A stretch of 64,000 nucleotides of DNA from Caldicellulosiruptor saccharolyticus DSM 8903 (GCF_000016545.1 NC_009437.1:723501-787500); one strand, 5' to 3'. Shown: positions 54,802 to 64,000, counted from the stretch's first letter. Notes: generated by a model not told the origin, from the letters alone. Made by a program: numbers and translations.

Positions 54802-55629
54802 ATGAATTCATTAAAGGAGACCAAAAAGTGGTATTTTATATTTTTAGCAGTATGGACATTAATTGCAGATGTTCCATTTTTGTTTATGTTGTTTACTTCT
54901 TTTAAAACGCAGTCAGAACTTTTATCTGGAAACACTTGGCAAATACCTAAGCAACCAACTGTTGGGAATTTTTCTACGGTGCTTGAAGGCAATTTTTTTA
55001 CGTATTTAAAAAACAGTATAATAGCAGTATCTATATCAGTTGTTCTAATTTTAATAATATCTTCAATGGCGGCTTTTGCTTTTTCAAGGTTTAAATTTGC
55101 ATTCAACAATGTATTGTATTCGCTTATAATTGCAGGGATGGCGATACCTATTCATGTAACCCTGATACCAATTTATGTACTTACAAACAAGATTAGACTT
55201 TATGATACAGTGTTTGCTTTAATTGGGCCATATGTTGCTCTGAGTTTACCCATGTCGATTTTTATTTTGACTGAGTTTATGCGTGAAATACCTATTGAAC
55301 TTGAGGAAGCTGCTAAAATAGATGGTTGTTCAATGTTCAGGCTATATTCTGATATTTTATTGCCTTTGTCCACCCCAGCTTTAATAACTGTTGGTATTTA
55401 CAACGGGACATATCTTTGGAATGAGTTTGTGTTTGCATTGGTTTTGACAAGTTCACCAACAAAAAGAACTTTACCACTTGGCATATGGGATTTTCAGGCA
55501 AAATATGGTTCAGACATTCCAGCTATAATGGCGTTTTTGACATTATCACTTTTGCCGATGCTAATAGCTTATGTCTTAGGTCAAGACAAGATTATAAAAG
55601 GCATGATGGCAGGTGCTGTAAAAGGTTAA
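54802..55629 (+). CDS. CUT1 sugar ABC permease, MalG-type
   Basis: A 275-residue permease with six helices, the EAA loop PIELEEAAKIDGCSMFRLY (about 168-186) and the C-terminal IIKGMMAGAVKG ending typical of MalG-type proteins. The start ATG 54802 has AAGGGGGTTAG upstream. It is second of the permease pair. The ROK repressor gene follows about 85 bp later with a possible own -10 box (TATAAT at 55673-55678). Confidence 0.93.
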   Translation: MNSLKETKKWYFIFLAVWTLIADVPFLFMLFTSFKTQSELLSGNTWQIPKQPTVGNFSTVLEGNFFTYLKNSIIAVSISVVLILIISSMAAFAFSRFKFAFNNVLYSLIIAGMAIPIHVTLIPIYVLTNKIRLYDTVFALIGPYVALSLPMSIFILTEFMREIPIELEEAAKIDGCSMFRLYSDILLPLSTPALITVGIYNGTYLWNEFVFALVLTSSPTKRTLPLGIWDFQAKYGSDIPAIMAFLTLSLLPMLIAYVLGQDKIIKGMMAGAVKG

Positions 55630-55714
55630 AATGTTTTAATGAAGAATATTTCATGAACATAAAGTTTTGAGTTATAATAATTTCCAAAAACATTTTAAAA
55701 AAGGACATGAAGAA

Positions 55715-56914
55715 ATGGGCAATCATACGTTACTGAAACAGATTAATAAACTGTTAGTTTTAAAAACTATATTAGATAACAAAACAATCTCAAGAGCAAA
55801 GATTTCGAAACTTGTAGATTTAAATAAAGCCACTGTTTCAAATTTGACAGACGAACTTATAAAAGAAGGGTTTGTTATAGAAAAAGGTTACGGTCATTCA
55901 AAAGGTGGAAGAAGGCCGGTTTTACTTGAGGTAAATAAAAATGTTGGGCTCATAATTGGGATTGACCTTGGAGTAAACTATATTCACTTGATTTTAACAA
56001 ACTTTATTGGTGAGATAGTTTGGGAAAAGAGCGCAAATATTAGACTTGGAGAAACTCAAGAAAGAATCTTAGAAGTTCTTTTTGAATTAATTGGCGAGGC
56101 CATAAAAGTGGCTCCACAGACACAAAAAGGAATTTTGGGCATAGGCATAGGAGTTCCTGGTATTGTTGAAAAAACCTCAGGCATAGTCCTTATTGCTCCT
56201 AATCTCCGATGGAAAGATGTGCCTTTAAAAGCAATGGTTGAAGAGAGATTTAATCTACCAGTTTACATTGACAATGAAGCAAACGCAGGTGCTTTGGGTG
56301 AAAAATGGTTTGGCAACTGGGGCGATGTTTCTCACCTTGTATATGTGAGTGTTGGCATAGGAATTGGTGCTGGCATTGTCATTGGCGATGAGATTTACAG
56401 AGGTGCAAAAGGATTTGCAGGAGAGGTTGGGCACACAACTATTGATTTTAATGATGACGTATGTAGTTGTGGCAATGTGGGCTGCTTAGAGAATTTTGCT
56501 TCAGAAAGGGCTCTTTTGAGTCTTATTCAAAAAATTGTTGAAAGCGGCTGGGAAGATGAGTATATAAACAAAAAGAATGTTGATAAATTGGATGCAAGTT
56601 ACATAATAGATTCTGCAAAACTGGGAAGCAAGGTTGCATTGCACGCTATAAAAGATATTGCTAACAAGCTTGGAATAGGTATTGCAAATTTGGTCAATAT
56701 ATTTAACCCAGATATAGTTATAATAGGTAATAAGGCTTCATTTATGGGTGACTTGTTTTTAGAAGAACTGAGGAGAATTGTCTTCAAAAGGTCATTTATT
56801 ACACAATACCATCATGTGAGGGTTGAAATTTCAAAGCTAAAAGACAGAGCTTGCGTTTTAGGTTGTGTTGCAATGGTGATTTCTGATATGCTTGCATTCC
56901 CTGATTATGTTTAA
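55715..56914 (+). CDS. ROK-family repressor, XylR-like
   Basis: A 399-residue ROK protein. The N-terminal winged HTH (about residues 1-65) includes NKTISRAKISKLVDLNKATV. The sugar-kinase-like domain has IIGIDLGVNYIHLIL (about 86-100), VPVYIDNEANAGALGE-like PVYIDNEANAGALGEKWFGN (about 182-201), GAGIVIGDEIYRGAKGFAGE (read in parts) and the zinc motif CSCGNVGCLE (about 249-258). Such proteins bind DNA without sugar and release it with xylose or related inducer. The start chosen is ATG 55715 with AAAAGGA 9 bp upstream; a TTG further upstream in frame has no ribosome site. It lies inside the operon preceded by the XylR-type palindrome at 52367, so autoregulation is likely. Confidence 0.92.
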   Translation: MGNHTLLKQINKLLVLKTILDNKTISRAKISKLVDLNKATVSNLTDELIKEGFVIEKGYGHSKGGRRPVLLEVNKNVGLIIGIDLGVNYIHLILTNFIGEIVWEKSANIRLGETQERILEVLFELIGEAIKVAPQTQKGILGIGIGVPGIVEKTSGIVLIAPNLRWKDVPLKAMVEERFNLPVYIDNEANAGALGEKWFGNWGDVSHLVYVSVGIGIGAGIVIGDEIYRGAKGFAGEVGHTTIDFNDDVCSCGNVGCLENFASERALLSLIQKIVESGWEDEYINKKNVDKLDASYIIDSAKLGSKVALHAIKDIANKLGIGIANLVNIFNPDIVIIGNKASFMGDLFLEELRRIVFKRSFITQYHHVRVEISKLKDRACVLGCVAMVISDMLAFPDYV

Positions 56915-56944
56915 AAAGCAAACTTTAAAAAAAGGAGTGTTTAT

Positions 56945-59005
56945 ATGGTAGTTAGAAGGTTAAAAAGTCGAAAGTTAGGTTTTATTCTTGCTTTGTTGTT
57001 TGTAATAAGTAGTATTGTACCTTTAAAATTTATAACTTATTCATCTGCAGAACAGGCAAGTTCAAAAAAGAAATACATTGAGTACAACTTTGAAGGCAAA
57101 AGTGTGTCTCCATTAGTGAAATATCCTTCCAGTGTAACTTTAAAGATTACAAATTCTGCTCGTGCAGAAGGTCTTTATTCAGTACTAGTATCAGGGAGAA
57201 AAAATGTAAGTGATGGAGTTGTAGTTGATATTACAAAACTTTTAGACTTCTCAAGAGAGTATGAAATTTCTTTTTATGCAATGCAGGCTACAAAAAAGCT
57301 TCAAAGAATTTCTGCAACCTTAGAGATTTTAGATTCAAGTGGTAAAAACCAACTTATTGTTGCTGAAAAGGTGTTATTGCCAAACATATGGACAAAGGTA
57401 AGTGGAAAAATCCAGGCCTATAATTATAAGAAGGCTAAGAAAATTAATTTGATTGTAAATATGCCAACAAGCAAAAGCGATTCTTTTTACATTGACCTGC
57501 TTGTAATAAAGGATTTAGAAAACGCTTATGTTCTCAAACAGGAGAATTTTGAGAACAAAAATACTGGCGGCTTTTTGCCCGAAGATAAAAACTGCAAGAT
57601 AGCACTCACAAAAGACAAAGCTTATAGCAGCACTTACAGCCTAAAGGTTCAGCCATCTCAAAAGAGCAAGAATGGAAAGATTCTCTTTCCAATAAAAGGA
57701 TTGCTCCAGAAAGGTAGAACATATGATTTTTCAGTGCTTGTTTACCAAAACAGTTCAAAACCTGTTAGCTTCTTAGCAGGGATAAAAATAAACGATGGAA
57801 AGTCGACAAAAGAGATTGTTTTGACAAAACAGAACGTCACACCTAAAAAGTGGGCAGAACTATTTGCAACTCTTGACCTTGATACCAAGTTTTCTGCAAA
57901 AGATGTTAGCTTTTTTGTAAAGCCAGCAGTTGCGATACCTTATTATATAGACCTTTATTCCATCACAGATGAAAATTGGGGGCAGCCTATACCAGATTAT
58001 AATCTACCCTCACTTTGTGAAAAGTACAAAAACTATTTCAAGATTGGAGTTGCTGTGCCGTATAGGGCTTTGACAAATCCAGTTGATGTAGAAGTGATAA
58101 AAAGACATTTTAACAGCATAACACCAGAAAATGAGATGAAACCAGAAAGCCTTCAACCTTATGAAGGTAGTTTTGATTTCAACATTGCAGATGAATATAT
58201 AGATTTTTGCAAGAAGAATAATATCTCGTTACGGGGGCACACTCTTGTTTGGCATCAGCAAACTCCAAGCTGGTTTTTTACAAATCCTGAAACAGGTGAA
58301 AAACTGACAAATAGTGAAAAAGACAGAAAGATACTCTTAGACAGGTTAAAGAAGCATATCCAAACGGTTGTTGGAAGATATAAAGGGAAAGTTTATGCAT
58401 GGGATGTGGTAAATGAGGCAATTGATGAGAATCAGCCAGATGGATATAGAAGAAGCGACTGGTACAATATCTTAGGGCCAGAGTACATTGAAAAGGCATT
58501 TATCTGGGCACATGAAGCAGACCCGAAAGCAAAGCTTTTTTACAATGACTATAGTACAGAAAATCCATATAAGAGAGAGTTTATATACAAACTTATTAAA
58601 AATCTGAAAGCAAAAGGTGTGCCAATTCATGGAGTAGGGCTTCAGTGCCATATTTCACTTGACTGGCCGGATGTAAGTGAAATTGAGGAGACCATAAAGC
58701 TTTTTAGCAAGATTCCGGGGCTTGAGATACATTTTACAGAAATTGATATAAGTATTGCAAAGAATATGATAGAGGGTGATGATGCGTATACCCGTTACCT
58801 TCTAATTGAACAAGCCAAAAAATTAAAGGCAATTTTTGATGTTTTAAAGAAGTACAAAAATGTAGTTACAAGTGTTACCTTCTGGGGGTTAAAAGATGAT
58901 TACTCATGGCTAAAAGGCGATTTGCCACTTTTATTTGACAAAGACTATCAGCCAAAGTTTGCGTTCTGGAGCTTGATTGACCCATCAGTTGTGCCAGAAG
59001 AGTAA
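56945..59005 (+). CDS. Secreted CBM22-CBM22-GH10 endo-xylanase
   Basis: A 686-residue exported xylanase. A signal peptide covers about residues 1-35. Two CBM22 modules follow (about 40-195 and 205-345), then a GH10 barrel (about 350-680) with [25 protein letters not shown], acid/base E491 in DVVNEAID and nucleophile E599 in HFTEIDIS. It has no SLH domain, so it is probably secreted free or held by other means. It degrades xylan to oligomers that the linked ABC transporter can import. Start ATG 56945 follows AAAGGAGTG, 31 bp after the ROK gene. Order and architecture match the Caldicellulosiruptor enzyme recalled as Csac_0696. Confidence 0.95.
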   Translation: MVVRRLKSRKLGFILALLFVISSIVPLKFITYSSAEQASSKKKYIEYNFEGKSVSPLVKYPSSVTLKITNSARAEGLYSVLVSGRKNVSDGVVVDITKLLDFSREYEISFYAMQATKKLQRISATLEILDSSGKNQLIVAEKVLLPNIWTKVSGKIQAYNYKKAKKINLIVNMPTSKSDSFYIDLLVIKDLENAYVLKQENFENKNTGGFLPEDKNCKIALTKDKAYSSTYSLKVQPSQKSKNGKILFPIKGLLQKGRTYDFSVLVYQNSSKPVSFLAGIKINDGKSTKEIVLTKQNVTPKKWAELFATLDLDTKFSAKDVSFFVKPAVAIPYYIDLYSITDENWGQPIPDYNLPSLCEKYKNYFKIGVAVPYRALTNPVDVEVIKRHFNSITPENEMKPESLQPYEGSFDFNIADEYIDFCKKNNISLRGHTLVWHQQTPSWFFTNPETGEKLTNSEKDRKILLDRLKKHIQTVVGRYKGKVYAWDVVNEAIDENQPDGYRRSDWYNILGPEYIEKAFIWAHEADPKAKLFYNDYSTENPYKREFIYKLIKNLKAKGVPIHGVGLQCHISLDWPDVSEIEETIKLFSKIPGLEIHFTEIDISIAKNMIEGDDAYTRYLLIEQAKKLKAIFDVLKKYKNVVTSVTFWGLKDDYSWLKGDLPLLFDKDYQPKFAFWSLIDPSVVPEE

Positions 59006-59016
59006 AAAGCTAATTA

Positions 59017-59045
59017 TTGACTAAAATTTCAAAACTTCATATAAT
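59017..59045 (+). promoter_or_regulatory. Promoter of the second fluoride riboswitch transcript
   Basis: TTGACT (59017-59022), 17 bp, TATAAT (59040-59045); the start is expected near 59052. Confidence 0.8.
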
Positions 59046-59069
59046 AAAGATTAAGAAAAAAAGTGAATA

Positions 59070-59166
59070 TAGAGGCGATGGAGTTCGCCTTAAATTGCCA
59101 CAAGAATGAAAAATACCTTGTGGCTGATAACTCCTGTCCGTATAAAGGTGCGGGCAGGAGTTTTTT
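59070..59166 (+). promoter_or_regulatory. Second fluoride riboswitch with terminator
   Basis: The crcB-motif core is clear: GGCGATGGAGTTCGCC (59073-59088), a GCCACAAG/CTTGTGGC stem, and GCTGATAACTCCTG (59123-59136). ACTCCTGTCCG (59130-59140) pairs with CGGGCAGGAGT (59151-59161), followed by TTTTTTG: a terminator that competes with the aptamer 3' strand. Fluoride should switch the downstream gene on. The downstream gene is not crcB. Confidence 0.9.
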
Positions 59167-59209
59167 GTTTTATATGCTCTTATTTTTGAGTATTTTGGGG
59201 GGATGGACT

Positions 59210-59842
59210 TTGGATATTGTGTATTTTGAAATGATAGAAAACTTCAAAGAAGATAAGTGTATAATTTGCTATTTAAAAAACAAGGCAATGGATAAATTCT
59301 TTGACGATTTTCTGTACGAATCGGTAAATGATTATAGTCTGCGTGACAAAATCAGAAAAGGAGGAATATGTCCGGCGCATGCAAGAAAGTTAGAGTCGTT
59401 TGGAGATGTGCTTGCCCATGCCATTATATATTCAGACTTGCTAAGTAATTTTAAAAACAACCACCATATTGAGATATTGCCTCGAAAAAAGAAAGCTAAA
59501 GAACAAAATATGTGTGTCTTTTGTGAAAAGGAAAATGGCTTTGAAGATACCTACACAAGAGCGTTTTCCTCCTTTTTTGCTACCCAGTCTCAATTTAAGT
59601 CTGCATTTGCTGAAAGAGGGTTTATATGTCAAAGGCACTTAAATCAAGTTTTGGAGAAGACAGCTTCTGTATCTGTGCAAAAGGAGCTTTTGTCAGTTAT
59701 GGGGGCTAAGATAGACAGAATCTTGAATCATCTTGAGAGAATAAAAGAAAAAAATGACTATCGGAACATTCACATCAATTACACACCTGATGAAATCAGG
59801 GCATGGCACATGGCTATTGAGTTTGTGGCAGGTGCGCAGTAA
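59210..59842 (+). CDS. Cysteine/histidine-rich protein (DUF6062-like) under fluoride riboswitch control
   Basis: A 210-residue soluble protein. It has two parallel metal-site-like units: CIIC (about residue 17) with CPAH (about 57), and CVFC (about 102) with CQRH (about 141), each a CxxC plus CxxH set spaced about 40 residues apart. The arrangement suggests duplicated treble-clef or zinc sites. The rest is helical and charged. It resembles the DUF6062 type, assigned from memory of the pattern. The start chosen is TTG 59210 with GGGGGG 7 bp upstream. The frame is open back to 59063, but that stretch is the riboswitch, so an upstream start would be an artefact. Control by a fluoride riboswitch implies a role in fluoride stress, for example protecting a metal-dependent process; this is inference. 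Confidence 0.8.
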   Translation: MDIVYFEMIENFKEDKCIICYLKNKAMDKFFDDFLYESVNDYSLRDKIRKGGICPAHARKLESFGDVLAHAIIYSDLLSNFKNNHHIEILPRKKKAKEQNMCVFCEKENGFEDTYTRAFSSFFATQSQFKSAFAERGFICQRHLNQVLEKTASVSVQKELLSVMGAKIDRILNHLERIKEKNDYRNIHINYTPDEIRAWHMAIEFVAGAQ

Positions 59843-60165
59843 GTTCATTGTCAGGCAGGCAAATGCTTTGTGATGACGTTGTAATGAGGTAAAAAGATAG
59901 GGCATAGCCAAAATGTGTTAATAAAAGTTGTAAAGTTGAAAAGTAAACTTTCTAAAATTATTTTTGAATTAAAATAAGAGGATACCAGTTTAAAACTTTA
60001 TTAATACCCTTTTTCATATGAGTTTACTTGATAGCCCCAGCACATAACATTTTTGATTTTATGTACGTTTAAATTGACAAAAAGGCAAAATTTGATACAA
60101 TATATGAAGTAGTAATTTTTGAAAGGGCTTTAAAAATAAACCTGTGTGAAAGGAGATTTAAACAG
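59843..60165. other. Intergenic region with promoter for the ABC-2 operon
   Basis: TTGACA (60074-60079), 16 bp, TACAAT (60096-60101) forms a plausible promoter with start near 60108. The rest is AT-rich with no gene seen and no clear terminator for the preceding gene. Confidence 0.6.
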
Positions 60166-62574
60166 ATGAGAAAAAGGCTGGTTGTTGTCTTATTTATTTC
60201 TTTGTTTTTACTGATAGGAAAGAGTATTACATATGCTAATAATAGTATAGAAATTACCAATATTGAGTATGGAATTGACAACAAAGTAAATTTATACAAT
60301 TTAATTGAGCTTAAGATAACCCTGCAAAACAGAAGTCAAGACTACTTCAAGGGCAAAATTTCTGTTGAATGGTGGGAGCCTAAAAATGCTGCATTTGCTA
60401 CTTCCTTAGCTTCAAGACCAAAGGAAAAGAAGTTTAGTTTTTCAAAGGAATTTGAGCTTGCAGCAAGTTCAAAAAGGTCTATTATTCTTCCCATGTGTTT
60501 TGGTGACATGATATATTCTGCAACATATGTTAAAATTTATAATTCAAAAGGAGATGTGATTTTAAGCAAGCAGATAGCCCCACCTAAGAAAGTATATAAT
60601 TTAAGCATTGGTCTTCTTTCAGACCAAAAGGATATAGTAAAATATCTGATAAAGCCATCTCAACAAGCAACAAGAAGTGTCACTGTGGTTCTATTGGATA
60701 GTTCAAATTTTCCTATAACCTCATCGTTATTAGAGAGATTTGATACCATAATAATTCACAATTATAAAACTTCAAATCTTTCTGCTGATCAATACAGAGC
60801 GTTGAAAAATTATATTATTAGAGGTGGCAAGTTAATTATATTCTTGGGCGAAAATTATCAAAAGAATTTGTCAATTTTTAAAGATAACTTTTTAGAAGGT
60901 AAAATTATGGGTATTAAAAAGGGAGATATCAGTCTTAATATAGATGAACAAAAGCTCAATTATACCTCAGTGGAGGCGAATGAAGAAAATTCAGAAGATA
61001 TTGTCTTGAATAATGCAAGATTTGTGGATTTTATTTTAAAAGATGGAGAAAAGATAAATCAGTTACATATTCAGCGAAAGATAATTGGCAATGGTGTTGT
61101 GCTTATAACCTCATTTGACCCATTTGAATTGGACATACCTCAAGAAAAGAGAGATAAATTATTAGGGTTTCTACTCCAAAGTTGTTATTCTGAATATTCA
61201 AGGCTTTTTCAAGGGATTACTACAAATTCCACCTCTTACTCCTGGGGTGTGCCTAACTCAATTTACAATTTAGCAGTAAATGTAAAATGGCCTCAGAATG
61301 GTTTGATAATTATTTTGATAGTTATATACATTTTTTTAATTAGCTTTGGGAACTATTTGATACTAAAAAAGTTTAATAGACGTCACCTTACATGGCAATT
61401 TATATTGTTTGGAAGTATAGTTTGGACAGGAGTTATATTTGGTGTTGCTAATGTGTATAAAATAAAACAGCCAAGTATTACAGAAACAAACTTTATTGTT
61501 TACAACACCGACAGGAAAGGATATATAGTGAACAAGTATTACCAGATTTTTACTCCACTTAAGAGTAGCTTAGAAGTTGAAGCTACTGACAGTCAAAAGA
61601 TAGAGCCATTGGTCAAATCTTTCAAAGCATTTGTTGTGAACTTGGATTATGCAGATGATTTTGAGTATTATCCATGGGAAAAGATTATCTTTAAAAATGT
61701 TCCGGCATTTTCTGTAAAGTTTGTAAGGAACTTGGAAACTTATGAACTTCCCAGTCCTTTAGTTGAGATGAAATTAAATTTAAAGGATATTTTAAAACCA
61801 TCTGTAGAGATAGAAAATAAATCAAACTATGAAATTAACCATTTGTTTGTATTTTTGTCTAACAACATGGCTTATGTAGAGAATCTAAAACCCAATGCTA
61901 AGGTTGTAAGGTCCTTTTCAAATATAGGCGCTGATATTGCAAGTGGTATTAGAAACCAGCTTTACAATTTTAGCAAGAACAGACAATTAAACTATATGTA
62001 CATTAATAGGTTAGTAGACCTTTGTATAACATCAATACCAGAAAATAATTATTCAACTTTTTATGCAATAGGTTATATCAAAAATTTCAATGATTCGCAG
62101 TTAAAAGTAAATTCTAAATTGGTGAAGACCAGAGGTGAAGCAATTTTCAGAGTTGACATAAAACCAACGTGGCTTGTTGATGGAAAAATGGTTATTCCTT
62201 ATGGCATTATAGTTCCGGTAATTATTAAAAATACATTCCAAAATTCAACTTCCTACGGAACAGGTGTTCAAGTATCTTATTATGGAAAAGGAGAGATAGA
62301 GATAGAATACAACATTGCAAGTGTTTTAGAAGATATTAAAAAGGTCTCGGTTAGAAATGATTCATTGTATGGGAGAAGTAATGTAAATGAATTTATTTAC
62401 AACTTCAAAAGCAAGAAATGGGATAGAGTTGATTTGAGCAAGGCCATCTTAATTTCAGAAAGTGATTTTGGCAAATATCTTTATAGAGGAAAATTGCGCA
62501 TTAAGGTAGTTGGATTTGATAATTCTTCAGTTGCTAGCATTCCTCTTATTTCAGTAGAAGGTGGTGGAAATTAA
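60166..62574 (+). CDS. Exported/membrane protein, GldG-like partner of an ABC-2 transporter
   Basis: An 802-residue protein of unknown family. The signal sequence covers about residues 1-25. An outside part of about 350 residues follows, containing a GATase-like alpha/beta region with VVLLDSSNFPITSSLLERFD and YIIRGGKLIIFLGENY. Two membrane helices are at about 380-403 and 412-435. A second outside domain of about 330 residues follows, predominantly beta. The arrangement of a GATase-like domain with membrane helices recalls GldG-type partners of ABC-2 transporters, but identity is not shown. It is followed immediately by an ATPase (2 bp) and a permease, so the three form one complex. Start ATG 60166 follows AAAGGAGA. 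Confidence 0.7.
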   Translation: MRKRLVVVLFISLFLLIGKSITYANNSIEITNIEYGIDNKVNLYNLIELKITLQNRSQDYFKGKISVEWWEPKNAAFATSLASRPKEKKFSFSKEFELAASSKRSIILPMCFGDMIYSATYVKIYNSKGDVILSKQIAPPKKVYNLSIGLLSDQKDIVKYLIKPSQQATRSVTVVLLDSSNFPITSSLLERFDTIIIHNYKTSNLSADQYRALKNYIIRGGKLIIFLGENYQKNLSIFKDNFLEGKIMGIKKGDISLNIDEQKLNYTSVEANEENSEDIVLNNARFVDFILKDGEKINQLHIQRKIIGNGVVLITSFDPFELDIPQEKRDKLLGFLLQSCYSEYSRLFQGITTNSTSYSWGVPNSIYNLAVNVKWPQNGLIIILIVIYIFLISFGNYLILKKFNRRHLTWQFILFGSIVWTGVIFGVANVYKIKQPSITETNFIVYNTDRKGYIVNKYYQIFTPLKSSLEVEATDSQKIEPLVKSFKAFVVNLDYADDFEYYPWEKIIFKNVPAFSVKFVRNLETYELPSPLVEMKLNLKDILKPSVEIENKSNYEINHLFVFLSNNMAYVENLKPNAKVVRSFSNIGADIASGIRNQLYNFSKNRQLNYMYINRLVDLCITSIPENNYSTFYAIGYIKNFNDSQLKVNSKLVKTRGEAIFRVDIKPTWLVDGKMVIPYGIIVPVIIKNTFQNSTSYGTGVQVSYYGKGEIEIEYNIASVLEDIKKVSVRNDSLYGRSNVNEFIYNFKSKKWDRVDLSKAILISESDFGKYLYRGKLRIKVVGFDNSSVASIPLISVEGGGN

Positions 62575-62576
62575 AA

Positions 62577-63509
62577 ATGCCGCTTTTGGAGATAGAGGGT
62601 TTGACAAAGTTTTATGGGAAGAAAAAGGCTGTTGACAATCTTTCGTTTTCGGTTGAAGAAGGTCAAATATTTGGATTTGTTGGTCCAAATGGTGCTGGAA
62701 AAACAACAACAATGAAAATTATGTGCGGGCTATTAAGAGCAGACGGTGGATGTGTTAAAATTAATGGTATGGACATCTCCAAAAACTTAAGCAAAATAAA
62801 GGCGCTGGTTGGTTATATGCCTGACTTTTTTGGTGTATATGATAATCTTAAAGTGAATGAATATTTAGAATTTTTTGCCCACGCATACCGAATAAAAGGT
62901 ACAAAAGCTCAAAAGATGATAGATGACCTTCTTGAACTTGTCCGCTTGACAGATAAAAAATATGACTTTGTTGACTCCCTTTCGCGTGGTATGAAACAGA
63001 GACTGTGTTTAGCACGATGTCTTATTCACAATCCTTTGCTTCTTGTGCTTGATGAACCGGCTTCTGGAATGGACCCGCAGTCAAGAATTGAGATGAAAGA
63101 GATATTAAAAAACCTAAAAGATATGGGAAAGACCATTATAATAAGTTCACATATATTACCAGAGCTTTCTGAACTTTGTACGCATGTGGGGATAATAAAT
63201 CAAGGCAGAATGGTTGCTCAGGGGGATATTGCACAAATTACAATGTTAGCTCATGGTACAAAGAGGATAAAGGTAAGGTTTGCAGAGGATTTTGAAGAAG
63301 CACTTACAGTATTTAAGGAATTTCCTGCTGTATCGAATGTTCAGGTAATAGAAAATGGGTACATTTTGAGCTTTGATGGCAATGACAATGATATTTTCTT
63401 GCTTATAAAAGGCTTGATTGACAGAGGAGCAAGGGTGTGTGAAGTAGGACTTGTTGAAGGCAGTTTGGAAGAGGCGTTTATGAAAGCAATTCAAGCAGTT
63501 GAAAACTGA
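62577..63509 (+). CDS. ABC-2 type transporter ATPase
   Basis: A 310-residue ATPase. Walker A GPNGAGKTTT (about residue 38), signature LSRGMKQRLCLARCL (about 134-148), Walker B LLLVLDEPASGMDP (about 155-168) and an H-loop in IISSHILPEL. The C-terminal 85 residues form the regulatory tail common in ABC-2/NatA-type ATPases. Start ATG 62577 lies 2 bp after the upstream gene. It energises the permease that follows. Confidence 0.94.
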   Translation: MPLLEIEGLTKFYGKKKAVDNLSFSVEEGQIFGFVGPNGAGKTTTMKIMCGLLRADGGCVKINGMDISKNLSKIKALVGYMPDFFGVYDNLKVNEYLEFFAHAYRIKGTKAQKMIDDLLELVRLTDKKYDFVDSLSRGMKQRLCLARCLIHNPLLLVLDEPASGMDPQSRIEMKEILKNLKDMGKTIIISSHILPELSELCTHVGIINQGRMVAQGDIAQITMLAHGTKRIKVRFAEDFEEALTVFKEFPAVSNVQVIENGYILSFDGNDNDIFLLIKGLIDRGARVCEVGLVEGSLEEAFMKAIQAVEN

Positions 63510-63540
63510 AGATTTTGTTAGGCAAAGGAGTGGTGAGGTT

Positions 63541-64000
63541 TTGCAAAGAGTAAATAAATTTTTAAACTCAATATTTGCAAATCCAATTGTCACAAAAGAG
63601 ATAAAACAAAGAACAAGAAGCATGAAATTTGCTTTGACGCTGGCAGGCTGGCTTTTATTGATAACAGTTTTCAGTTTTATTTTTTTGAAAAACTTTGCCA
63701 AGGAGTTTGTTGAGGTTGAAATATATAAAACTAATGCAATAGGCTTTCAGATATTTTTAATTATACTTTTAACAGCTTTTTTTGGTATGTTGATGGTTAT
63801 TTTAACCTCACAGGCGATAGCTAAGGAAAGAGAAAATCAGACTCTCGACATTCTTCTTTCAACTACCATGAGCAACTTTGAAATAGTAATAGGTAAGATG
63901 ATTGCAGCGGCAGGTGAGGTTATAATTCTATTTTTTGCTACCTTTCCGGTATATGCTTTACTTTATCTTTATGGCCTTATGAAATTTCAAGATATATTGG
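63541..64000 (+). CDS. ABC-2 type permease (partial, runs off the window)
   Basis: The visible 153 codons start at TTG 63541, with AAGGAGTGGTGAGG upstream. The protein opens with NPIVTKEIKQRTRSMKF, a stretch typical of gliding-type ABC-2 permeases before the first helix (about residues 28-50), then a helix (about 73-95), the conserved AKERENQTLDILLSTTMSN (about 99-117) and a third helix (about 122-146). The frame stays open to the window end, so the remaining helices are outside. It completes a three-gene unit with the ATPase and the 802-residue partner. Confidence 0.85.
   Translation, partial: MQRVNKFLNSIFANPIVTKEIKQRTRSMKFALTLAGWLLLITVFSFIFLKNFAKEFVEVEIYKTNAIGFQIFLIILLTAFFGMLMVILTSQAIAKERENQTLDILLSTTMSNFEIVIGKMIAAAGEVIILFFATFPVYALLYLYGLMKFQDIL

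Noticed and set aside
59063-59209. A longer N-terminus for the CxxC/CxxH protein
   Set aside because: These bases form the fluoride aptamer and terminator; TTG 59210 has a proper ribosome site.
1-64000. CRISPR arrays, tRNA or rRNA genes
   Set aside because: No regularly spaced short repeats, no cloverleaf with TTCRA arm and no rRNA sequence was recognised by eye.

Overview
This is an AT-rich (roughly one third G+C by eye) low-GC Gram-positive window. It has strong Shine-Dalgarno sites, TTGACA/TATAAT promoters, S-layer-homology (SLH) proteins and a dense set of secreted and cytoplasmic polysaccharide-degrading enzymes. The gene set (GH26, GH28, two type I pullulanases, GH5 with C-terminal SLH domains, CBM22-CBM22-GH10 xylanase, CUT1 sugar transporters, YesM/YesN-type two-component system) points to a thermophilic plant-biomass degrader of the genus Caldicellulosiruptor. 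From memory the order resembles C. saccharolyticus; no search was possible, so species is an inference.

Layout. 1-4.7 kb: a decayed IS copy, an ABC exporter, and an intact related IS (IS4-type DDE transposase). 4.7-12 kb: a small membrane protein, then a MacAB-like export operon (HlyD-type adaptor, FtsX/MacB-type permease, LolD-type ATPase) ending in a 1055-residue SLH protein with five tandem ~143-residue repeats. 12-14.3 kb: gene-poor, decayed sequence with one DUF3267 membrane zincin-like gene. 14.3-19.7 kb: GH26 mannanase convergent with GH28, nitroreductase and an unknown TIM-barrel-like protein. 19.8-23.8 kb: PhzF, an Fe-S metallochaperone-like protein, a flavin reductase, and a secreted oligoendopeptidase F broken by one in-frame stop. 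24-32.5 kb: cytoplasmic pullulanase, DUF58 protein, fluoride riboswitch plus two crcB genes, a decayed DUF4258/YgiT toxin-antitoxin pair, hisS-aspS. 33-44 kb: GH5-SLH cellulase, Lpl-type transporter, then a membrane-tethered binding protein with sensor kinase and AraC-type response regulator. 44-47 kb: HTH-MFS pair, arginase-like protein, tiny winged-helix protein. 47.3-59 kb: secreted multidomain pullulanase, endonuclease III-like gene, and a xylan operon (binding protein, two permeases, ROK repressor, GH10) behind a XylR-like operator. 59-64 kb: a second fluoride riboswitch, this one controlling a cysteine-rich CxxC/CxxH protein rather than a known fluoride exporter, then an ABC-2 export operon running off the window.

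How it works together. Secreted or SLH-anchored enzymes (GH5, GH10, pullulanase) cut polysaccharides at the cell surface. CUT1 transporters import the oligosaccharides, and cytoplasmic enzymes (GH26, GH28, PulA) lacking signal peptides finish them. Control seems local: a ROK repressor inside its own xylan operon, a two-component system beside the Lpl-type transporter, and LacI-type operator candidates at the pullulanase and cellulase genes. The most interesting candidate for an undescribed system is the fluoride-responsive CxxC/CxxH protein at 59.2 kb.
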